Assembly: GCA_017503375.1 (NCBI GenBank)
Contig: JAFVTF010000044.1
Coordinates: 1-45,839 of the forward strand
DNA from: Lentisphaeria bacterium
GTDB taxonomy: Bacteria > Verrucomicrobiota > Lentisphaeria > Victivallales > UBA1829
Direction of reading: 5' to 3'
Length of the DNA: 45,839 nt
Both the position numbers and the translations under genes were made by a program. This document shows, piece by piece, positions 42,483-45,839 of the stretch (positions are counted from its first letter, which is position 1; every line of letters begins with the position of its first letter). The notes under the pieces are model-generated. The model worked only from the letters and a program-made list of their open reading frames with translations. It was not told where the DNA came from and searched no databases.

Positions 42483-43778
42483 ATGGCTATTAAATCTGTT
42501 CGTTTGAGTGTTGGCTCAATCTTTCCCAAAGGTCCCGGCAAAATATACTTTTACCGTTATCAAGTTGACGGACACCGCAAAACCGTCAGTTTGCAAACAA
42601 CTAACCGTGCCGAAGCATTACGCAAGGCAGAAGAGTTTATCCCGATCATCAAGGCTACTTCTGCTGAAATTGTAGCCGCCCACGTTCAGCAGGCAAAAGG
42701 TTTTGCTACCGCCAAACGGGATTTGCCCTTAAGCGGCGTCTGGGATTATTATTCGATGCACCCTGACCGAGCCAATCCGGCAACAATCCATGAGCAGCTG
42801 CAATATAAGACTTCACTGATGGAGTTTATCCATTTTCTCAAAAATCCCTCTGTACCGGTTCGCAATATTACTTTTCAGGACACGGAAAACTTTGCCAAAC
42901 ATCTCCGTAAAACCGATATTGCAGTTTCCACCCATAACCGGAAAATCAAACGCCTCCGCAAAATCTTTTCCACCTTGTCCGACTTCCGGGATGATGAAAA
43001 TCCTTTCCGCACCATTCTCTTTCGACGAGAGCGTGAAGAACAGAATATAGGAGTTCGCCGCTTGGCATTTTCCCGTGAACAGGAGCAGCAGTTGCGGGAT
43101 GTGTTGGCAGATGATATTCACCAGGTCATCAACAAGCCGGAAATCCGGGTGGTCTATTATCTGGGAATGTTTACCGGTCAACGGTTGAAAGATTGTGTAT
43201 TGTTACAATGGCACAGTGTCGATATGGAACGGCGGCGAATTTGGGTCAAACAGTTCAAAACCGGTAAAGAGGTAACTATCCCTATCGCCGATGAGCTTTT
43301 TGAAGTGCTTCAGCTTGCAAAAGCGTGGCAATGTAATAATTATGTCTGCCCCAAAACTGCCGGGCGTTACAACCGACTTGATAATGACGGTAAAAATATC
43401 GGTAACAATCTGGTTAATCTGGATGTTTTGCGGGTTATCCGGTGGATCGGCGTTGAACCATCTCTGCCGGTTCCCGGTCGCAAACGGCGGGTTACTCAAT
43501 ATGGTTTCCACTCTCTGCGGCATACCTTTGCCAGTCATTGTGCTGAAGCGGGAGTGCCTAAAGCGGTACTGCTTTCCATCCTCGGAACGGATTCAGAAAT
43601 CGCCGACAAATATTATACCCATATCGGCGAAGAAGCCCAACTCCGGGCAATCGAAGCCGTTTGCGGTAATATGGTCATTTCTGCCAACGAGAGAATCCGG
43701 GAAGCTTTGAAATACCTTGCCACTCTGCCGGATTCAGAAATCCGCCAAAATCTGGAAAATATTCTGAAAACGGCATAA
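42483..43778 (+). CDS. Tyrosine-type integrase of a tRNA-Arg-linked integrative element
   Basis: A 431-residue tyrosine recombinase with an N-terminal arm-binding-like domain (FYRYQVDGHRKTVSLQT), a SAM-like core-binding domain (about 83-170) and a catalytic domain. Catalytic residues are R234 (FTGQRLKD), K259 (FKTGK), H343 and R346 (FHSLRHTFAS) and Y378 (DKYYTH). The usual second His/Trp in the L-G-H position is Thr369 (SILGTDSE). It starts 166 bp after the tRNA-Arg 3' end, the normal arrangement when such an enzyme inserts its element into a tRNA gene. SD GAAGGTG precedes the ATG. Confidence 0.92.
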   Translation: MAIKSVRLSVGSIFPKGPGKIYFYRYQVDGHRKTVSLQTTNRAEALRKAEEFIPIIKATSAEIVAAHVQQAKGFATAKRDLPLSGVWDYYSMHPDRANPATIHEQLQYKTSLMEFIHFLKNPSVPVRNITFQDTENFAKHLRKTDIAVSTHNRKIKRLRKIFSTLSDFRDDENPFRTILFRREREEQNIGVRRLAFSREQEQQLRDVLADDIHQVINKPEIRVVYYLGMFTGQRLKDCVLLQWHSVDMERRRIWVKQFKTGKEVTIPIADELFEVLQLAKAWQCNNYVCPKTAGRYNRLDNDGKNIGNNLVNLDVLRVIRWIGVEPSLPVPGRKRRVTQYGFHSLRHTFASHCAEAGVPKAVLLSILGTDSEIADKYYTHIGEEAQLRAIEAVCGNMVISANERIREALKYLATLPDSEIRQNLENILKTA

Positions 43779-43867
43779 ATCCCCACTTTCTGCAAAAAAT
43801 CGCAATTTTTTTGAAAAGTACCCGTTGACCGTGCCCTGTTTCCCTGTATATATAATATAGGGGCAAA

Positions 43868-44209
43868 TTATATATTGATTTCAGAAGGATCTTCAGAGAG
43901 TATGAATTTTATTATATCTGTGTTGCGGTATCGGACAGAAGTGCCGACCATCCGGCGTTTAAAGGGGAATGCGTTGGATTTTTCCAGTTTCTTAAAGTTG
44001 GAAAATCCGATGCCGAGCATTTCAGCGGCTTCTTTCTGGTCGATAAGTTTCGGCATAATTACCGGCAGTTCTTCTCCTTTTTGGGCAAGATATGACAAAT
44101 GGGCGATAATTTCCCTTTCTTCCGGAATGGTCAATACTCCATTTTCTGCCAGTGGCTGCAGCAGTTTTGCGATCAATTTTACGGTATTGAGACGGATTTG
44201 GGTTGCCAT
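43868..44209 (-). CDS. Excisionase-like HTH (MerR/HTH_17) protein
   Basis: A 113-residue protein. The C-terminal half is an HTH_17/MerR-like winged helix (LIDQKEAAEMLGIGFSNFKKLEKSNAFPFKRRMVG followed by VRYRNTDIIKFI), typical of excisionases and recombination directionality factors. The N-terminal half is helical and unassigned. GGAGG lies 8 bp before the ATG. It is convergent with the integrase and divergent from the Rep gene. Roles as Xis and as repressor of rep are both possible. Confidence 0.75.
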   Translation of the reverse strand: MATQIRLNTVKLIAKLLQPLAENGVLTIPEEREIIAHLSYLAQKGEELPVIMPKLIDQKEAAEMLGIGFSNFKKLEKSNAFPFKRRMVGTSVRYRNTDIIKFILSEDPSEINI

Positions 44210-44247
44210 ATTGAAATTCCTCCAATTCGTTGTACTTCTGTCGAAAA

Positions 44248-44261
44248 ATTTTTACGCTCAA
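44248..44261. repeat. 14-bp direct repeat, right copy (xis-rep intergenic)
   Basis: An exact match of 42317-42330 (ATTTTTACGCTCAA) in the same orientation, located between the divergent excisionase and Rep genes, where control or accessory binding sites would be expected. Confidence 0.55.
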
Positions 44262-44350
44262 TTTTTCCTGAAAATGCCGGGGGTTTTTAGATTTTGCTAT
44301 TATATAAAATAAAATTATAAGAGATTTCAATATAAAAATGGAGAAAAATC

Positions 44351-45187
44351 ATGGGTAGAGTCATTGTTATCAAAGAAAGAATGTATGAGGAATTTATCAT
44401 CCAGCAGGGAGCAGCCGGAGCAAGAAAAGAGATATTGGAGGCTATCTGCCAAATTTACCGGGATATGTGGATCAAATGCTCAAAAAGACTCTATGTCTGC
44501 CACTTTACAGTACATCTGGAACCGCGTTACAAAAATCAGGCAAACGACTTTATCAGTGGGACAATGCAAAGTTGGAGACGGACTCTCCAAAACCGTAAAA
44601 TCAAAGCGGAGTATATATGGGCAAGTGAAATCGGAGAGTTATCCTGCGATCAACACAGCCATTTCCATATATTCACCATTGTTCATGGAAAATATCTGCA
44701 ATCGGCGATGAAAATTTCTGAACATCTCAATAAACTTATTTCCAGACGGTTGGGAAAAGATAGTCACGTCTTCCATATCAATCCGCCGCAACAGGGAAAC
44801 AGTTTCCGTATGGGCAAGAAAGTCACCGGCAAACTCTATAATCTGGATGATGCTGTCTACTGGACAAGTTATATTGCCAAAGTTGCGACCAAATTTTCCC
44901 CGTTTATGCAAAAGAGTTTCAGCTGTTCCAAAGGTTTTCTAGAAGGTGTCACTCCGGAAGTCAAACAAATGCTGCAACTGACCAAAAACAATGCCGAATG
45001 GTTTGCTTGGGGAGGCAGTCACCTCAACTGGGAAAAGATTCTCAACTTCAATCCTGCTACCGGCAAACCTTTCACGGCAGAGAACGGCACAGAAAACTAT
45101 CTCTCTTGTACAGAAGCCCTTTACCCGTATGGCAAGGGTGGATTAAATTTAACAGCCCCTTTCTGTGCAAAAAAGATACCTTCGTGA
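44351..45187 (+). CDS. HUH-type replication initiator (inovirus Gp2 / rolling-circle Rep-like)
   Basis: A 278-residue protein with an HUH endonuclease layout: LYVCHFTVHLEPR (motif 1 strand), DQHSHFHIFTIV with H104-F105-H106 as the metal-binding HUH, and YWTSYIAKVATK with Y170 and Y174 spaced four apart plus K177, the Y-x3-Y-x2-K arrangement of superfamily I Reps such as phiX174 A and inovirus Gp2 proteins. It would nick one DNA strand to start rolling-circle replication. Next to an integrase and an excisionase it suggests an integrative plasmid, a phage satellite or an IME relaxase-like protein. GGAG lies 8 bp before the ATG. Confidence 0.78.
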   Translation: MGRVIVIKERMYEEFIIQQGAAGARKEILEAICQIYRDMWIKCSKRLYVCHFTVHLEPRYKNQANDFISGTMQSWRRTLQNRKIKAEYIWASEIGELSCDQHSHFHIFTIVHGKYLQSAMKISEHLNKLISRRLGKDSHVFHINPPQQGNSFRMGKKVTGKLYNLDDAVYWTSYIAKVATKFSPFMQKSFSCSKGFLEGVTPEVKQMLQLTKNNAEWFAWGGSHLNWEKILNFNPATGKPFTAENGTENYLSCTEALYPYGKGGLNLTAPFCAKKIPS

Positions 45188-45591
45188 CCGCATAAAGCCT
45201 CAGTAATTGACCGGAATAATTTTACCGTGTATGATAAAACGGTGCTGGCAAGTTCCGCTTCGGGCAGTAAAATCATGCGATACACAGAGAATGTTACTTG
45301 AAAAATCACGTTTGTGGTGTAAATTATATTCACTACACCAAACGAAAGGATTTTGATGGTAAAAAACTGAAATTTGATAATTTGAACTTCTGAAAATCAA
45401 ATAATGTAGGCCACACAAAGAAACTAGCAATTTCAAACGCAATGGCCGTGCCGCATGATGTGTGTCAATAAGGATTGACGCATTTTCGTGTTTTGTCGTT
45501 GCGTGGGCTTGCTAGTGCCTTTTGTGTGACAGAATACCGGGGATGCGTCTTTTTTATTGCCGTTTTCCCGGAAAACAAGAAAGGACATATC
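45188..45591. other. Noncoding gap with two small inverted repeats
   Basis: No gene is seen in these 404 bp. TGGTGT (45315-45320) and ACACCA (45335-45340) form an AT-loop palindrome. GTCAAT-AAGG-ATTGAC (45464-45479), extendable to about 9 bp with a G-T pair, forms a compact hairpin. Either could be an operator or a nick-site hairpin for the adjacent Rep, but neither has a recognised origin motif. The start-like ATG at 45356 is followed by a stop after four codons. Confidence 0.4.
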
Positions 45592-45839
45592 ATGGACGAG
45601 TCAACGAGTAAGTGCAAATTTTGCGGAGAAAAAATATTTTCTCCTGAAGAGGCGTGTCCGCATTGTGGGAAATATGAAAAAGGTCGTCTGATCATTACCC
45701 AATCCGGTTGGTTACAGAAATTCGAACCCAAAGAACCGGTCATTGGAGATGGTTGGTATCTTTATGATCACGCCAAAGAAGATAAGAAGCAGTTCCAAAA
45801 AAATATGGAATGCATTTGCGAATTATTGCGTCAGGGAGA
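45592..45839 (+). CDS. Zinc-ribbon protein, 5' part only (runs off the window)
   Basis: An open frame of 82 codons reaches the window end. The start MDESTSKCKFCGEKIFSPEE is followed by ACPHCGK, so two C-x2-C knuckles (CKFC and CPHC) form a zinc ribbon within the first 30 residues. The rest (WLQKFEPKEPVIGDGWYLYD...) is not recognised. AGAAAGGA lies 6 bp before the ATG. Zinc ribbons of this kind often head membrane or regulatory proteins. It is probably cargo of the integrative element. Confidence 0.7.
   Translation, partial: MDESTSKCKFCGEKIFSPEEACPHCGKYEKGRLIITQSGWLQKFEPKEPVIGDGWYLYDHAKEDKKQFQKNMECICELLRQG

Noticed and set aside
45356..45370. Micro-gene after GAAAGGA at 45345
   Set aside because: Only four codons before a stop; no evidence for a leader-peptide role.
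42318..45839. Second copy of the tRNA-Arg 3' end as attR
   Set aside because: No repeat of the tRNA 3' segment is found downstream in the window, so the right end of the element, if it exists, lies beyond it.

Overview
The window reads as a chromosomal segment of a member of the Lentisphaerota, close to Victivallis and related gut or anaerobic lineages. This is inferred from gene content, not from a marker gene. The clues are a prepilin-type N-terminus with an H-x9-DG-like C-terminal motif placed ahead of secreted glycan enzymes, DUF4838 and CBM9-like proteins, an FAD-dependent oxidoreductase of the type found beside glycosidases in this phylum, and a biotin-dependent Na+-pumping oxaloacetate decarboxylase with its own biotin ligase. 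Promoters look like ordinary sigma70 sites (TTGAAT/TTGAAA, 16-17 bp spacer, TATATT-like -10).

Layout. (1) 1-4.7 kb: a repeat copy, then a three-gene operon (pseudopilin, DUF4838/CBM9-like protein, unknown secreted protein) behind a promoter with two 23-bp operator-like arms in inverted orientation. (2) 4.8-8.5 kb: a cytoplasmic CE15-type esterase, a ribulokinase (araB) and a tRNA-dihydrouridine synthase. (3) 8.5-11.8 kb, minus strand: hibernation factor (hpf), MBL-fold hydrolase, prmC and a Sel1-repeat protein from one promoter. (4) 12.3-16.3 kb, plus strand: HTH regulator, oppD, a TPR protein and mutL. Facing it on the minus strand (20.3-16.3 kb) are a structured RNA, 5-formyl-THF cyclo-ligase, RNase Y, an HD hydrolase and oppF. 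(5) 20.9-24.1 kb: a giant secreted ankyrin/HExxH protein. (6) 24.3-30.1 kb, minus strand: birA-oadG-oadA-oadB, a terminator, then mnmA. (7) 30.25-40.95 kb, plus strand: two glycan-related operons (secreted GH-like protein, LamG protein, six-hairpin glycosidase-like protein; then a GH95-like glycosidase and an FAD oxidoreductase).

(8) 41-45.8 kb is an accessory region. It holds a 609-bp stretch bounded by the same terminal inverted repeats as the small repeats elsewhere, a broken hipA, tRNA-Arg(TCT), and what looks like the left end of an integrative element: tyrosine integrase, excisionase-like HTH protein, HUH replication initiator and a truncated zinc-ribbon gene at the window edge.

The housekeeping blocks are compact, with overlapping start and stop codons. 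The glycan blocks combine secreted binding or hydrolysis proteins with enzymes lacking signal peptides, which suggests that oligosaccharides are imported and finished inside the cell. The features most worth following up are a small family of palindromic repeats with terminal inverted repeats (at least three short copies and one longer relative), the pseudopilin operon with its paired operator, the OadB with an extra exported N-terminal domain, two unexplained structured RNAs, and the tRNA-Arg-linked Int/Xis/Rep element.
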